A stretch of DNA of 64,000 bases from the NCBI RefSeq assembly GCF_021134715.1, contig NC_060023.1, positions 10,850,001-10,914,000 of the forward strand. Direction: 5' to 3'. The DNA comes from Daphnia pulex. Its lineage: Eukaryota > Arthropoda > Branchiopoda > Diplostraca > Daphniidae. Numbering within the stretch: the stretch's first letter is position 1; the number at the start of each line of letters is the position of its first letter. The position numbers and the translations under genes were made by a program. This document shows positions 1-14,903 of this stretch, piece by piece. The notes beneath the pieces were generated by a model. It searched no databases. It had not been told where the DNA came from and was given only the letters and a program-made list of their open reading frames with translations.

Positions 1-3000
1 TAATAATATGATTCAATTCTTTTTTACTTTCTCCCCTCTCTGAATGTCGTTTGCCAATCACAAGAGGTGGGGGGGGGGGAGAGTTGTATCAAACAGAAGG
101 CAACATCGGGGACCTATAAATGTGATTCTGCCAACCAGCCCCACCCGAGTAGTTCTTTTTCCCCCGATTTCTTTCAATATGTCGCCCTACTCTTTTTACC
201 AGTACGATCTATTCTATTCTTTTTCTGACTCTCTTATTTAGGGGTCACCACAGCTGTTCGGATTCAATCCACCACAAACAGATAATACACACACACAACA
301 AAAAAGGAGAGAAAAAAGCTCTAAAAGTCGATCGATATGAATAATGGGACGATGCACAACTACGTAGTAGTAGCCCAGGCCGAGTTTTCTACACGCCACA
401 TTCAATTCATTAGCCGAGTATTGTGTGCTGCAGTCAGAGTGGTGAGAGAAAATCAGGGCTCATATTATTACATTTTTCAAGAGGTCAAGTTAAGAAAGAA
501 GATCTTTTGACACTTTCAGGGGATCTACTGGCAAACGGCGAGAGATGTGCACACGCTGGCACATTATTACACACACGACAGTTTTCTAGTTAGTAAAAAG
601 AGCGGAGATAACAATGAACACACAAGAGCCCAGACAGCTCATCTGTTCTTAACCAGTTTCTCCCCTCTGTTAAAGGACATACGTACGTCTTGACAAGCAA
701 AAGTTGAGAGGAAAAAGAACCGAGTGTTAATCTCAGCCCAGCATCACACACACTCCAAACCCCCCCACGTAACAAAACAAAAAAAAATGTGCTTGGATCC
801 TCAATATAATCACCCATATACAGCATTTACTCTTTATCTTTACAAGCAACCTGATTTGCTTCAGTGTTTTTCGGAACGCACAAAAGAGTTGGTGGTGGTG
901 GTGGTGTTCTAGATGCAGAAAAACACTTACGGGCCTTATCGACCGACATCCATCTGACATGGTGGCACTTGGACACGAGGGGGGAAGCATTGTGTCTGCA
1001 AAAGCTTATTGTTCAATAATGTGAAGCTACACGATGATCTTTAACAGACATTTCCACCAAAAAAATTTCCCGAAATGTTTTTTCGAACGTCACCAAAATG
1101 TTGTCAGAGATAGGCGATGTCTGAGCTAATGGGACAGTATCGTTTAGTTCGACAAAATCTTTTGTTAACGACTTTGTGTCGAGGAATAAAAATTTGCATG
1201 GCGGCTCGGCAAAATAAAAAGGAGTCTAAGCGTGACGGAGGGATTTGTTCAAAAAAAAGTTCTCATGTAGCCTACTTCTTGTTTTTATTGGGAGAAAAAT
1301 GGCTGTGGCTTTGGCTTTTCTTGTTAATGACCGACGTAAAAAGACGAGAAAATAAAACGAGACCTTACCTTTTAGAAGAAAAGTTGAGCCGAAACATGGG
1401 TAGATTATTCTAGGTCGACGTCACAAGTTTCACTGCCGATGCCGATCCAGTTTCTTTGTCTCTCGAATCATCACGTGCCAAAATCGAGTATTTTAATTTC
1501 GTCAGCTGATGACCGGAAACCAACGTCGCAATTTACTTAAATGAGCATCTTAGCGACAATTGGCAACGTTTATCAATGGCCGATCGATCGTGTCAGTTTC
1601 GAAAGAAAACAGTTTCCTGGCTCCTAGGGAGAATTCGTTTTTTTGGATCGGATGTGATTTTATTTCAAAGTCGAAATGGCTTCACCACCGCAAAACCTCA
1701 CGGCCGTCCATGAAAACAAAAAATAAAAACGAGCTAAAGGGGCGAAATATAATAATAATCGTGTCTGCTGCCAAGAAAATGGGAGACCAGAGCACACACG
1801 TTGCAGTCACGAAGAAGGTCGGAACGAGGTCAACCCGCGGCTTTTATTCATCCTGTTGTTTTGGCAGCCGAAAAAACCTTTTTCTCTTCTTCTTCAGAAT
1901 CGAAGGGCTTTTTCTTCTTGTTTTTGTAAGTATTACATTTTTGTTTTGGCCGCCATTTTTTTTGTTGTGAGAGAAAATCCTCGTGTGCATCTCTCTCTCG
2001 TGTGTTCCATATAGACAAGAATAGCACGCGGGATCTGTGTGTGTACATAATAAGGTCTGCCGTGAGTCGTGTGTGTGTGTGTGTCCACTTTGGTAATGGG
2101 TTTAAACCCCAGGCAGAAACACACGAAAGAAGCAAACAACTATGGTGTAAATGTATGAATGAAAATGATGATGATGATATGGAAGAAAAACCAAAAGTAT
2201 TTCCGGAGCTGCCGGGGCTCATCTCGTATGTATTTGTTTCGTTTTTTTTAATTTTAAATTGTTTTTCCTTGAAATACTATGTGCAACTCTCTGAAAGTTT
2301 AAGGCAAACTCTCTGGGTGTTTTGGTGAATTATCTTTTCATCTCGCAGGATGGAAGGGAAATCGCTTTAATTTAAAGATTCTTTTATCCCCCAGTGTAGG
2401 ACTTGGTTTTTTTTAAATTGCTTTCTTTATGCTATTATGGCGGCCAGTTCCGTAAGTACGGCACAGCACACCTAATAAATTTCCTCTGCCTAATGTCATA
2501 AACCATGCTCCTTTCTTTCTATACTCCCTGTCTGGTTTTTATTCCGACTGTGTGCAACCAGAGGCAAAACCTTTTGATGATGATGACGGTGAAGTGGCGT
2601 CTTCCGACGCCATATAATACTATTGTGACTTTAGACTCTGCTGCCGTTGGATGCCTGTGGATTGAGAAAGTCAACTGCATGGAGAAGAAAGAAGAAGAAT
2701 AGGAGAACAACAACAACAACAACAGACGTCTGGACTGGCTAAATGGCAACGAGAAGGGAGTAGGAGGAGCTGGAGCGGAAGTGGCGGTGCCCTCGCTCAT
2801 TTTTCTAGCGCAATTAGCCGTTGAAATTACTCCGCGAGCCAAGGATATACACGTATATATGTATACTCGCTGGGCACAGCAGCAAACAAACCCTGGCTCT
2901 TAACCACCACCCCCTAAAGGCATACTAGTTTAAGAAGAAACGGCCAACTGTATATAACACAATAACTTGTTTCTTTCTCCCCAATTTCAAGTGTCCAAGG

Positions 3001-5392
3001 TCCAGCAGTTCCAAAGTTTCTTCAGGTAAAAAAAAAAGAAACAAAAGGTGTTAATGATGACTTTACCTTTGCTCGACTCACATAACCAACAAGGAGTCGG
3101 GATGCTCCTGTGTGTGCAGCATATGTTTTTTGGTAGCTGGGGCTAATTACTTTTACAAGACACTTTGTGCTTGGCCGTTTTTCTTCGAGATGGGCCGCCC
3201 TCTTAAAGATATGGCCAGGCTTAAGATAGGGAAACAGGTGACCGCAACAGCGGCGTCCGGCGTCCGTGCAGGAGTCACCTTGATTCTCTCATTTCACAAT
3301 TCCTCCTTCCCCCCATAGAGATCACGTCCTGTCCATAGCTTATTTTTTTATCTTCTTTTTGGTTGTTGTTGTTTAAAAAATAACCGGCCGTGTAACTATC
3401 GGTTGACTTTCTAATGACTCTTAAAAGGAAGCCTGGCTACTACTACTACCTTCTTTGCTATAGTTATAATGAAGGCCCATCACGCCATCAACTTACAGGT
3501 TCGAACGGCGACAATGGCGAAAGGTTTTTTTTTACTTTTCTGACCACCTCAGTTAAAATCTAATTATTTTCAAGTTTGTAGGAAGATTTTGAATCACGAA
3601 TAAATTGTTTTTATTTTTTCTTTTTTTCTTGTTGCAGAGATGGAAGAGAAAAGGAGGCGGAGTCGTCGAGAAGAAAGTCCTGGGATTTTTTTTTTTAAGA
3701 GAAGAAGAAGGAGGATGCGATCATCAGGTGAACGACTTGGAACTTCCGCCCGCAGTAACGTCCGCGGGATAAGTAGCCTAGCAGGAGCAACAACAACAGC
3801 AGCAAGTAAAAATAAAAGAAAAAAAAAGAGCCAAGGGAAGAGAATAATCATAAAAAGACACACACGTTCCCTTTAGGTACATCATGGAGTTGACCTTTCG
3901 GTCACGCCGGTATATCTGCTATAGTACCGGAGGTCACACACACACATAGTCTATAGTTGTACCGACTATACCACGGCCGCAACCACACCGGTGCGCCATC
4001 ATCAAGGGTAGAAACAACGAAGAGGAGCCTGCGCTACGGCATTAGCGTGTACTTCCAGCTGGTTTCCTCTCCGCGTTAGTCGAGAAAATTTTCAAACCAC
4101 AGAGAAGAAGCGCCTTCGTTCGCCACACAGCCTGAGATTTCCCATCGAGTGTGTCCGGATGGAACCCGCCGCCCTTACAGTGGGCTCTGTCTCCCAAGGC
4201 TGGATAAAAATAAGGAGCCAAGGCTTCGCTCTATGGTACAACAACGCCGGGTCATTTGGCTCGTCGGGGGTCACACGGGATCCACAGTCAACTTGCATTC
4301 GGACCCAGCAAGGAGCTATGGGGGTAACTATAGAAAACATCTTCTATTCTTATTCAGCCCCTGTCCTACTTTGGATTCTCCTTTCATTCAATCAAAAAAG
4401 AAAGTGAAATTTCGGGTGGGAGAAGAATGGCCATAGGAAAGAATGATATGTACAAGAGACATGCAATGTTTGTGTGTGCAACATAGGAGCAGGTCAGGTT
4501 CATTCAACTGCGGGTAAGATAGGAGTTGTGTGTGTGTGTTAGGGTAATTATTTATGCCATATACTATATATGTAGACATTCCCATAGCGCCTTTGGGCGA
4601 TCGCAGTGTATGGCTCCATCATTAACTCTGTTTCTCTTATTCTCCTCCCATTTTCTTTTTGAAATGGAACAAAAAAAAAAGAGAAATAGTAGGAGTTCCT
4701 CTATTTGTTCGGTTCTTTTCTTTATCATCTATATATCTACACATGTAGATGTATAGTACTGTGTATATCCTCGTTATCGTGGATCGTGACCTCTTTGACC
4801 CGCGGGAGAGAAAAAGATTTCCATTCATGAAAAAAACCCACCGGAATCGGCAACTCTTTTTTTTTTCTATTTTCTTTTAAAAAATTAGGAACGAAAAAAC
4901 GGTTACGTGATCGATATTGTATATCTCTTCCTTGACAGACACTTTCTTTTTAAAAAATTGGTGGGTTATTTGAACGACCAATTTTCGGATGCGATTCTGC
5001 CATTTTTCACAAAAGTTGACCGCAACTGATGGATCTCATCGTGAATTCGTGATCGTCATGTAATCTCAAGGTCTTTCCATCACACACATGTGTGGGGGTG
5101 GGTGAGATTTAAAGAAATAATTTTATTTATTTTTATTTGTCGGGAAAAAAAAAGTTTGGGACTAAAAATTTGTACGAAAAATGCCTGGCGGGTTGATGTA
5201 ATGGGTGCTTACATGGATATCTACCTGGCGGGCATTTTCATTATGAAGCCGAAGGGGGTACACTACAGTACTACTGGCTGCTGCCTGGTGGAAGTTGTTG
5301 GTGGTGGTTGTGGAAGGAAAGGAAAAAGAGAATTTCCCATGGTATGTATAACGAGTCACGACCGAGGTTCACTCTATAAGAGATTGGGAGGA

Positions 5393-5410
5393 CACACTAG
5401 AGGGCGCTCC
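5393..5410 (+). promoter_or_regulatory. CTCF-like insulator site
   Basis: The stretch cacactagagggcgctc fits the long-known CTCF core (CCASYAGRKGGCRSY) almost perfectly. It lies about 3.3 kb upstream of the seven-up start codon. Binding is inferred from the motif alone. Confidence 0.5.
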
Positions 5411-8037
5411 CTCCCTCCCCCTCCCCCTCTTTCCAGAAAGAAAATGAGGGCGGCCAGTGGTTACAACATCCTTCCATTTTTTCTCTTTTTTTATGATATT
5501 CTTTCTCATGACTCTTGTTGTTGTCCTGTGTAGGTGAGCAAATCCACTCGAGGCGGCAACAACTTCCGGCCAATGTTGTCGCATCAGAAATGAAATCATT
5601 CCGCCGGACTTAAACAAAACTCCTTTAAGATCAGAAAAAAAGGTTTCCACATAAATCCTACAGAACAAAAAAAGGTAAAAAACCTCCTACGCTTTTCTTC
5701 GGAACAACATTGTGTAGTTTAGATCGAATGGGGGAGGGGCAAGTCGAGAAATGAGTTCATTAAAAAGACTTTGGGTGGGTGAAATCTCTTTTGTTGTATC
5801 TTGCGCCAAGATAGTCGGCGGGCGGCTGTTTGCGTGTGGGAATCATCATCTTGTGTATTAAACTAACATGCCTCCCTTTAACCATCTGGGTTTTTGTCGG
5901 ATATACCCATTGACAACACAGCGGCGCCGATCTACCAATATAACCCGTCCGGGGGTTAAAAAAAAACCCCAAAAAATGTCGGTCATAATTTCTTGTCATC
6001 CCTTTAAAACTTGAAAAAAATAGGGGGGATTAAATGTTGAAAACATTGCAGTTGGCCGACTGATGATTGGAAGAGTGCCGGGGGAAAACAACAAACGCTG
6101 GAATAGAGAGAGAGAACGGGTTGCGCTGGAGTAAAAGCAGCTGCGTTCCGTCAATCGACCGAACCCAGAGAGAGAGAGAGCTTTTAAATCATTTTTTTTT
6201 TTCTTAAGTTGTTGTTGTTTTTCCACCCATAAAAACTCGTGCGCTTCTTTCTCCCGCGAGACGACGCTCGGGTCAAAGTTCATCCGCCGCAAAAATAAAA
6301 AAAGAAGAACGCAGGTTTCCTTCTCCCGTTGGCTCGCGCTCTGCCACCGTCTTCAAGGGGCGAGTAATCAAACGGTTTAGAAAAAAAAATTTCCCATTTT
6401 TCAAAGCGGCGGAACAGATGGATACATAAATGCGCGACACTGTATGGAGAGAGAGGGGGGCTGTACTCTATTACACCGTCAACAAAAAGCTTTTTTGGCG
6501 GATGATGAGGGGGGGGGAGAGATACGGGGCTCGTGCTCTCGGATAAAAAGTCGAAACGGACTCTCGGATTACATCACAGTCTCTTCTAAAGCTCTCTCCC
6601 CGTGTGCGCCGACCTTTGATTCCCCTCGAGATCTAATAACCCAGCACAGATCCGCGCACTGTGTAGTTGTCCGGATTTTTTCTTCTTTCATATTTTCTAT
6701 GGTGTGGTTGTACGATATTTTGTGGTCTAAATAAAAAAAGAGATTTTTTCTTTTTTCCCCATAGATTTTTTCCAGGAGGGGGTGTGGTTTTAGGTTTCTG
6801 CCTGGAACCAACGGCCACCCCTCTATTTGCGGGGACGTCTGTCTCTGCTCAATGTCAATTTTTATGACATGAACATGACGAGCTCTCTCCCCGGCTTATG
6901 TGTGTGTGTGTGTATTAGTACACATATGGGCCGGTCGACTTATATTATGGGTATAGAAGAAGATTTATTTATTTTGAATATCATCTCCCCGCGTATTTTT
7001 TATTTATTTATTTGCAGACGTGAAAGAAAAGAAGAAAAAATAGAAAGAAGAAGAAGAAAAGACAAGAAAAAGGTCAGTCGGGTCAATGGAGCCGAAACGC
7101 AGCGTGCGCGCCTGGCCCAACCGGGCCAACTACCTTTTAAACTGGCGAGTTCAAAAGTTCGCGCGCGCTACTCGACTACTTAAGACTCTCCATCGAGCAC
7201 ACAGGATCCATCCAGCCCAGTCTATCCACAGGGTGCCCCCCATCTCTCCACTATATACCAGTATAGATAATATACTGTCACTTTTGGTTTGCTCCTGTTA
7301 TTCTTTTAAATTCTTGTTACTCTTTTTTATCTATTCATCCGCACAATCCAAAAATAGGATCGATATGTAATTTGTTCTATTTATTTCTCTTTTTTTTTCA
7401 ATATTCGACAGGAAAGGAGTGGATGGAAGAAGAAATTGGATTTGCGGATGAGAGGAAATGATTTGGAGAAATTTTTTTTGTCGGTGGGGGTAGTGGATTG
7501 GAGGGCAAGAAAGGAACGGATGTCGATGACGTCGATGGAGAAAAAGAAGATGGAGAGGTGTTGGCCCTGTCGATCGACGTCGAAAGAAGAAGAAGAAAAA
7601 AAAAGAGACTCGGCGCCAGTGGGAGGGATGGGAGGAGCCACATCGCTAACGACGTCCAATGGGGGCCGAGCCAGAGATCAAAGGGGGATGGCCGGAGGGC
7701 GCCCGGGGGGCCGCGGCCTCTGGCACGGCGCGCACCAATAGACACACACTGTGCCACACAGAGCCAAAGCCACCACCAGCCCAGCACAAGTCCCTTTTAT
7801 TTCTCTTTTTTCTTATTTTATTTTTGAAAGAGCCCGCGCGCGCGTTGCCATAACGACAGCCCCAAAAGGCCACCACCTCCTTGTCCCCACCCTCTTTTTC
7901 GCTGGCTCTCTCCTGTTTGTGTGTGTGTCTGGCTAAAGGATGGCTGCGCTATGAACCCGAGAGACGGTATCACGGGGCCAGTTGAACGCTGCCGGCCGAA
8001 CGGCCTCAACGTGTGCCCTCTGCCGCTCCGATACTCC

Positions 8038-8050
8038 TGACCTTTGAACC
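8038..8050 (-). promoter_or_regulatory. DR1 nuclear-receptor element upstream of seven-up
   Basis: Read on the minus strand this is GGTTCA-A-AGGTCA, a near-perfect direct repeat with one-base spacing. COUP-TF, HNF4 and RXR dimers bind this class of site. It is about 0.7 kb upstream of the ATG of a COUP-TF gene, which suggests autoregulation or cross-regulation; that is inference. Confidence 0.45.
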
Positions 8051-8735
8051 ATCACACCACTTCATACAGAGACATACACACGACCGTATAGCTTTTGCTT
8101 CTTTGGACTTGACGCTCAACTCTCCTCCAAATCGATCGAATTTCTTTTTTTAAAAACAAAAGGAAAATTTTCAATCCGTGAAGAAAACAAAACGATTGGT
8201 TACCCTCGCCAGCTACCGGTTAATGTCATTTTTGCTTGAGTCTATTTCGCGTGCCGGAGGAATTACGTCATTTGGAATAACTTGGCGAATCATTCAGGTC
8301 AGTTTAGTTATTTTTTTAAATTACAAATGTTATACAGTTTATTTGGAAATTAATTGTAAAAAATATTTGGAATTTGTCACAGGTGAAATCGTGATGGATT
8401 TGTGTGACCCAGTGTCGATGAATTAAAAGTGGAACGACATCAAAGTGTAGTTTTTGATTATCCCGGATCCTAGTTTGCAGTTGGTGTTGTAACATCCAAA
8501 GTGTTTCGAATCGGAATCTGAAGAATTGCGTATTTTTTTCTTTTAGTGCCGAGTGGTTTTTTCTGTGCGTCATCAGTGAAAAAATCTAAACAACAACAGC
8601 GATAAAAAAAAATTCAAAAAATAAAAACTCGTCGAAACTCATCGAATCAGAAAAGAAGGAAAACCGAAAAAACAACCTCAAAAAAGTATCGGCCTCATCA
8701 TAGCGTCGTTTCCGCTCTCACTGTCGGGTCCGGCC

Positions 8736-11700
8736 ATGTCGCTGATGGGGACCATGCCATCCGGCGTGCTGCTGGGCGGCGGAGGAGTGGTCGGCCACGG
8801 TCCCGGCGGATGGAGGGACGTCGGGTTGACGTCGGTCGACGATCCTATCGGCCCAGTGGTGGGATCGGCGTCCCTGGGCGGACTGGGCGGACTGGCCATG
8901 ACTCCCCACCACCAGCAGCAGCAACAGCAGCAGCAACTCCAACAGCAACAACAGCAGCAACAACATCACCAGCCCCCGCCGCAGATCTCCACGCCAGGAT
9001 CGCAGGCCTCTTCCGGCGCCTCCTCGTCGGCATCCAACAACGGCAAAGACGCCCCCAACGTCGAGTGCGTCGTCTGCGGCGACAAGTCATCCGGAAAGCA
9101 CTACGGACAATTCACTTGCGAAGGTAAAAACATCAAATCAAATTCTTTTTCTTTTTTTCCTCGTTCGACATCGGGACAGATTTGTTGTGTTGCAGGACCA
9201 CACAAAGGGGCCGATTGAGGTTCTCTTTTGTTTCACCGATTTGACGGTTGATGATTGCTCAATTAAGAAGGTCGGTTAGAAAAGGAAGAAGAAAGGTATA
9301 GGGAGGGGGGGGGAGGCTAACGTGATGGAGGGTCGTCGTCCTCCTCTTTTAACGCGGATGTATCGATGATGATGAAAAGAAAAACAACAAACCATTTTAC
9401 GACTTGATGGTTGGGAAACTCTTTTTTCTTCGTTGATTGACTCGGCGGTGGGGCTCTCTCTCTGCTCGATCCCGCCTCCCATTCTATTTTTCTCTTTTCC
9501 TTTTACGACTCTGCACACAGATACAGACACACTGTGTGTGTGTATCGTTGCGTATTAGTTGTTTAGATATACCTGACGGCGGATTTCGGGCTTTCCATAC
9601 GGTCATTCCACACTCTAACGACCTTACATAATTGATTATCGCCAGTCACACACAGACATGAAGGAAGGAAAAAGTTCTTTTAGGGTTTTTTATTTTTTCG
9701 AGGGGTTTTCATTGATGATTTAACCGCAAACTATTATACAACAGTTGTATAATGTAATGAATAATATGTTTAGACCTTTGTTTTTTTGTTTTTATTTGAT
9801 TCCGGGGGTGAAGGAGATTGTGTTGTTGGAATGATGAGGATTGGTGAGGGCTTGTTCATTCCTTTTAGGGTGGGAGAGAGAGAGAGGTTTTTCTTTTTAT
9901 GGACTCAATGAGGCCCACAACAGTAGCACAGGTTGATTTATTTACGACACGTAAGTAGAGAGTTGAGTGTCGTAAAGTTGGAAGTCGTCGGGGGACTTCT
10001 TGTTTGATGACATCCATCTCAGTCCTGCCATTTTTGATTGAGTCGGAAGTCTATATAGACTTTCTATGTCTCTCCTACAGTTAGGGGCTCCCTCCTTTCA
10101 ATCAAATGATGGAACGATAGAGAGATGATGACACGGAGGGGGGCTGTATAAGTCTCTGGGAGGAAATGTTGCCTAGGAGAGCCTTGAGGGAGATCCTCAC
10201 GCCACAATAAAAAATAAAAAAAAAGTCGACTGGGTGATTGTCGTGCCCAATCAATCGATGAGTTTTTATTTCGCCTTGGAAGTTTAAACGACCCAATTGT
10301 TATAAGTCATTTTGTGTAATGTGAAACATTTTCTATTTTTTTCTCCTGTGTAGGGTGTAAAAGTTTCTTCAAGAGGAGCGTACGTCGGAACTTGAGCTAC
10401 TCGTGCCGGGGCAACCGCAACTGCCCGGTGGACCAGCACCATCGCAACCAGTGCCAGTACTGCCGGCTGAAGAAGTGCCTCAAGATGGGCATGAGGCGAG
10501 AAGGTGGGTCCCCATTCACCATCGCTCCATCCACCATCCACAGCATCATGCACTCTTTCCACCCTTACCACCATTACCAATCTCCTCCACCACCAGTGTG
10601 GAACCCTCTTTCTGCTACTTCTACTACTTCTACCACTTCGGCCAGTGCTTCTACCGCTTCTACCACTTCTGCCACTTCTGCATCACGGCCGGCGTTTTTA
10701 GCGGTCGGCCACGGTGGGTCATGGCTCCTCCTCTGACACTCTCGACTTGTCCACTCTCAGATTCTCTCTTCATATTCCTTCTTTAATTTTATCTCGGAAA
10801 AAAACATAACACATTCGCTAACCCTGGCCCAGTTATGACGAGGGGTTACAACCGATAAACTTTTCTACTTCTTTTGCTCGTGTCAAATGATTCTTGGGTG
10901 CTGTCCTTAATTTCTTTTTTAAAACAAGTTTGTGTGCACTGGACATTTCCCACCTTCTGTCAGGGGGTCTTTCCCTCCTCGGTCCAGGAATCTTTTTTCT
11001 TTTCCAGGGTTCATCCCCCCCTGTTGAGATTTATACGCGAGTTTTTTTTTTTCTTTTTCTCCCCTTGCGGTTTCAACTGACACCCTCCTCTTCTCGCGCC
11101 CTCTTCTCATTTCTTCTTATTCTTTTTTTAGGGGTTTTGGTTTCTTCAGTTACAAACGTGGTCGACCGTCAGAATCTCTCTGTGATGCTCTAACATTTAG
11201 CCCCACCATCTCCTTATCCCTTACAAGTCGAGTCATTTGTCAAAGGCACTCCCCCCTCCTATTCTCTTTCTCTCTCTCAGATATACATTACAGAAAACTG
11301 GAACTTTTTTATTTTAAAAAAACTATTGTGAGATTTGCTCATTAACTTTTCCTCCCTCCAAACCGACAGTCAGTTAAATCAATCTGGCAGACGAGGTATC
11401 CGTGTGTGTTAATTGAGTTTTCCCACCGTAAACTTTAGTCTCGGAAACTGGAACACACACACACACATTGGATCATCATCTTCTTCGTTAATATAGATGA
11501 ATAATACCTGCGACTTGACTCTTGGTAAAAACTTGTGAGACACACACACGGACTTGTCTGCCGAGTTGTTGCGGGACTTTCATACGGCCCTAATTCTGTG
11601 ATTAGAGCGTCGTTAACAACTGGTTAATCACTCGTAAACACAGAGAAAAACCTTTTTCTCCTTTCTTCTTGAGGTTTTTTTTTTTTTCCCGTAGCGGCCA

Positions 11701-14700
11701 GTTGCATTTTTAGATAGATACAGTCCCTCTCTCTCTGTGTGTGTGAGAGTCTGCGTGTGTAATAACAGGGCGAGCACACTAATGCTATAGTATGTAATAT
11801 TCCTCCTCCTCTACAGTCGCCCATCTTAAATTAGTTATTTAAAAAAAGAAACACAGACACTGCGACTGGACTCAAATTGCTTTTTTCTTTCTTTCTCGTT
11901 TGGAAATTGAAAGTTTTTTTCGAGAAAATTTTCTTTCTCGACCAGATTGCTTTTCATCTCAACAAATTCTGACGACCACACTCCCCCACGAAAGAATAAA
12001 AATATAAAAACAAAACTGTTTAATAAATAAAACAAGGAACCCCCTTTGATTTTTTGGTTGGGCAAGATACGAGGGAAGAAGTGGGGGATATCCAGAAAAA
12101 AAGAAAAGGAATGTGCCTGTTTTAATTTTTGGGTTTTCCATCGAACTTACAGGCCCAACTATTTTGCCTTTCTGGGGGTTTCGCTCTTGTGTGCGCAATG
12201 GGGTTTTTTTTTCTTTTATTTTGCGCTGAGGGTCCGAGAGTCTCTTCCCGTTGGGAAACCCGAAAGCTCCTACAAGTCCGAGGAAATATAAGGGGTCCGT
12301 GTAGAGAGAGAGAGAGATCCTCTCGGTCGGAGGTCGTGGGAACGGCGACCTTCGACTTGAAAAGAACTAGGCCTACATATATACAAGAGGAAAAGAGAGA
12401 GAAGTAGTACTCCATCTTCTTGTTTCCTTTTAAAATAAAGAAAAATGTTGTTCACATTATATTCCACACCAGAGATATGAATGTCCAACACCTCCCCCCC
12501 CCTCGACCGAACTTGTATAGGCCCCAAAGATACAGAGTATCGATGTGTGGTGTGTTATGTGTAGAGATATTTTTTCCAACCCCTTTTTTTCTTTACTTTT
12601 TTTAAATTTTTTCTTTTTTTCTCCAACAAGTGGCAAGATGGCTAGCGGCTTTTTCGTGTACGTACATGTGTTTGCAACGAGTTACACAGACGAGCCCCCT
12701 TTTCTCCATCTCCTTTCCATGTGATTATCATCTACACAAGTTACACAAATCTTTGCTAGGGTTTTTCTCGCTGATTGAACTGGACCCCAACTATCCAGTG
12801 GACATTTTTTTTCCGAAAGAGTTTTTATTTGGTTAGGGCGTGTCGTATAAATCCGGCGAGATTAAGTATTTTTTTTTCCTAAACTTTTTCGGCTCTATCC
12901 TGTCGAATGTAACGCACAAAAGAATGGGGAATTTATTGAATTTATTGTTCTTTGCGGGAGGTTTCGAGACGACTTTTTCTCTTCATCACGATCACCAAAG
13001 AAAAAAGGAAAATCATATTTTTTTATTTTATTTATTCTTCAAAAAGGGTTTTTCTTTCTTTCTTTAAATAGTTGTGAAGGAGCTCCTCCTCCTCGTCCTC
13101 GAGACTAAATAACAATAGCTTTTTTCGTAGACTGGGCAAAAGCAACACACAGAGTGAGATGGAAGAAGGTGGAAAATCGAAAAGAAGAATGGAGAAAGAA
13201 AAGATACAACACACAGAGATGAATAGGCCATTATGTATCAAGCAAAAGGCTAACGAGTTCGTTTTCTAGACTTTTTTTATACCACTAACTCTATCCCCTC
13301 CCAATAGGCGCCCACCACCTTGTAATCGACACACACACAATCAGGCACATTTCCTCTATTCTTGTTCGTTTATTTTTGGGGTTTGATTGTCCGTGGCCGA
13401 TCCCCCCCGGAAAATAATTTTCCCTTTTTTTTAAACCAAAACAAAACAAAATAAAAGTGAAGTAGAAATTCGAGCAGACCAGACCTTCCAGAACACCATC
13501 AGATAGCCACCACCACCACTTGAAAAGGAAAAAGCCAGTCGACTGAAGAAACACAAGTTTCACTAAAAAGAAAAATGTGTTGGTGGTGTGGTAGTGGTAG
13601 TATTTAAAATATCCATAATCTGTTTCGGGTTGTTATCTTTTGCGAACGCGTCAACACGAAGAAACGAAAATCGCCGTCGGGCCTCCCAACAACAACAAAA
13701 TTATTTCTATTTTTTTGCGTGACAAGATCTTGTTTGTTTTTGTTTTGTTTGGAAAAAAAGAATTTCTTTTTTAATAATTTGGATGCCGGAAATGTTTTTA
13801 TTTCTTCTCAAAGATGAGAAAGAAGAAAATGGGGTTAAAAGGAAGTTCAAAAGTTGCGCCATCGACGCAGAAGGAAAGGAGAAAGAGAGAAACGGGATGA
13901 TAATGGGTCCGACAGTCAGAAAAGTGAATAATCATATTATGCATGGGCACGGAATGAAACAAAACAGTCGGGCGGTTGCCGTTGCCTTTTTTTTTTCTTT
14001 TTGTAAAAAAAAAAATGTTCACGGACGCCGCCGTTATTAACTCCCGACCGCGGTCATTCCTTATCTCTTATCTTTCGCACGTTGAGCACAAACATTTTTC
14101 TCTCTCTCTCTCTGCTTTTCGATGCGCGATGACCATGGAAATTCACGCGCGAAAAAGCTGGTCATTCGAATTACGTATTATTATTTTCCCAGTTATTTCT
14201 TGTACTGTATCAGACACATTAGCCTCCCACCGAGTCCCCCCCCCCCCCAACACAGTCGGTGGGCGGCGACACCCTTTTTCACGGCCTAATGGACAGTTCA
14301 CTCGACACACCCCGACCATTTTTCACTTTCACTATTATTTTTGGGTAATTTTTCCCCCTTCCATTCGTGAAACTGACGTGATTTCAAGATTCCTCCTCTT
14401 CCTCACCCCCTCCCCTTAAATCATCATTCCCAAATCAATCATTTCCCCCTCCTCACTCTTGATACAAATTTCAATCAATTGTCTAATAAAAAGGAGAGAA
14501 AAATCTGTGACAAATTTATAATGTTTATTTTATTTTGTTGTTTTTGGTATATTCCAGCTGTCCAGCGGGGTCGAGTTCCGCCTTCGCAACATCCGGGATT
14601 CCCTGGTCAGTTGTCGCTGACGAACGGGATCGGCGGCGGCGGTGGTGGCGGCAACATGGGCCTGGGCGGCGGCGGCGGTGTGGGCGGCCTGGGCGTGGGC

Positions 14701-14868
14701 AACGACGGCGGCCTCAACGGCTCGCACGGCTACCTGTCGAGTTACATTTCGCTGTTGCTGAGGGCCGAGCCGTACCCGACGTCGCGCTACGGCCAGTGCA
14801 TGCAGCCGAGCAACAACATCATGGGCATCGACAACATTTGCGAGCTGGCCGCCCGGCTCCTCTTCTCG

Positions 14869-14903
<35 letters not shown>

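Larger units (their letters stand above)
1..8735. other. Non-coding region upstream of seven-up
   Basis: No exon could be supported in this stretch. The open frames present are short and mostly run through GA, GT, TTC or poly-A/T tracts. It contains a strong CTCF-like site (5393-5410), a DR3-like pair of nuclear-receptor half-sites (4787-4801, minus-strand reading GGGTCA-AAG-AGGTCA), an everted half-site pair (3891-3904) and a DR1 element (8038-8050). The last few hundred bases before 8736 are probably the seven-up 5' UTR and include a short upstream ORF from ATG 8393 to a TAA ending at 8425. The transcription start was not located, and a distal 5' exon cannot be excluded. Confidence 0.6.
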
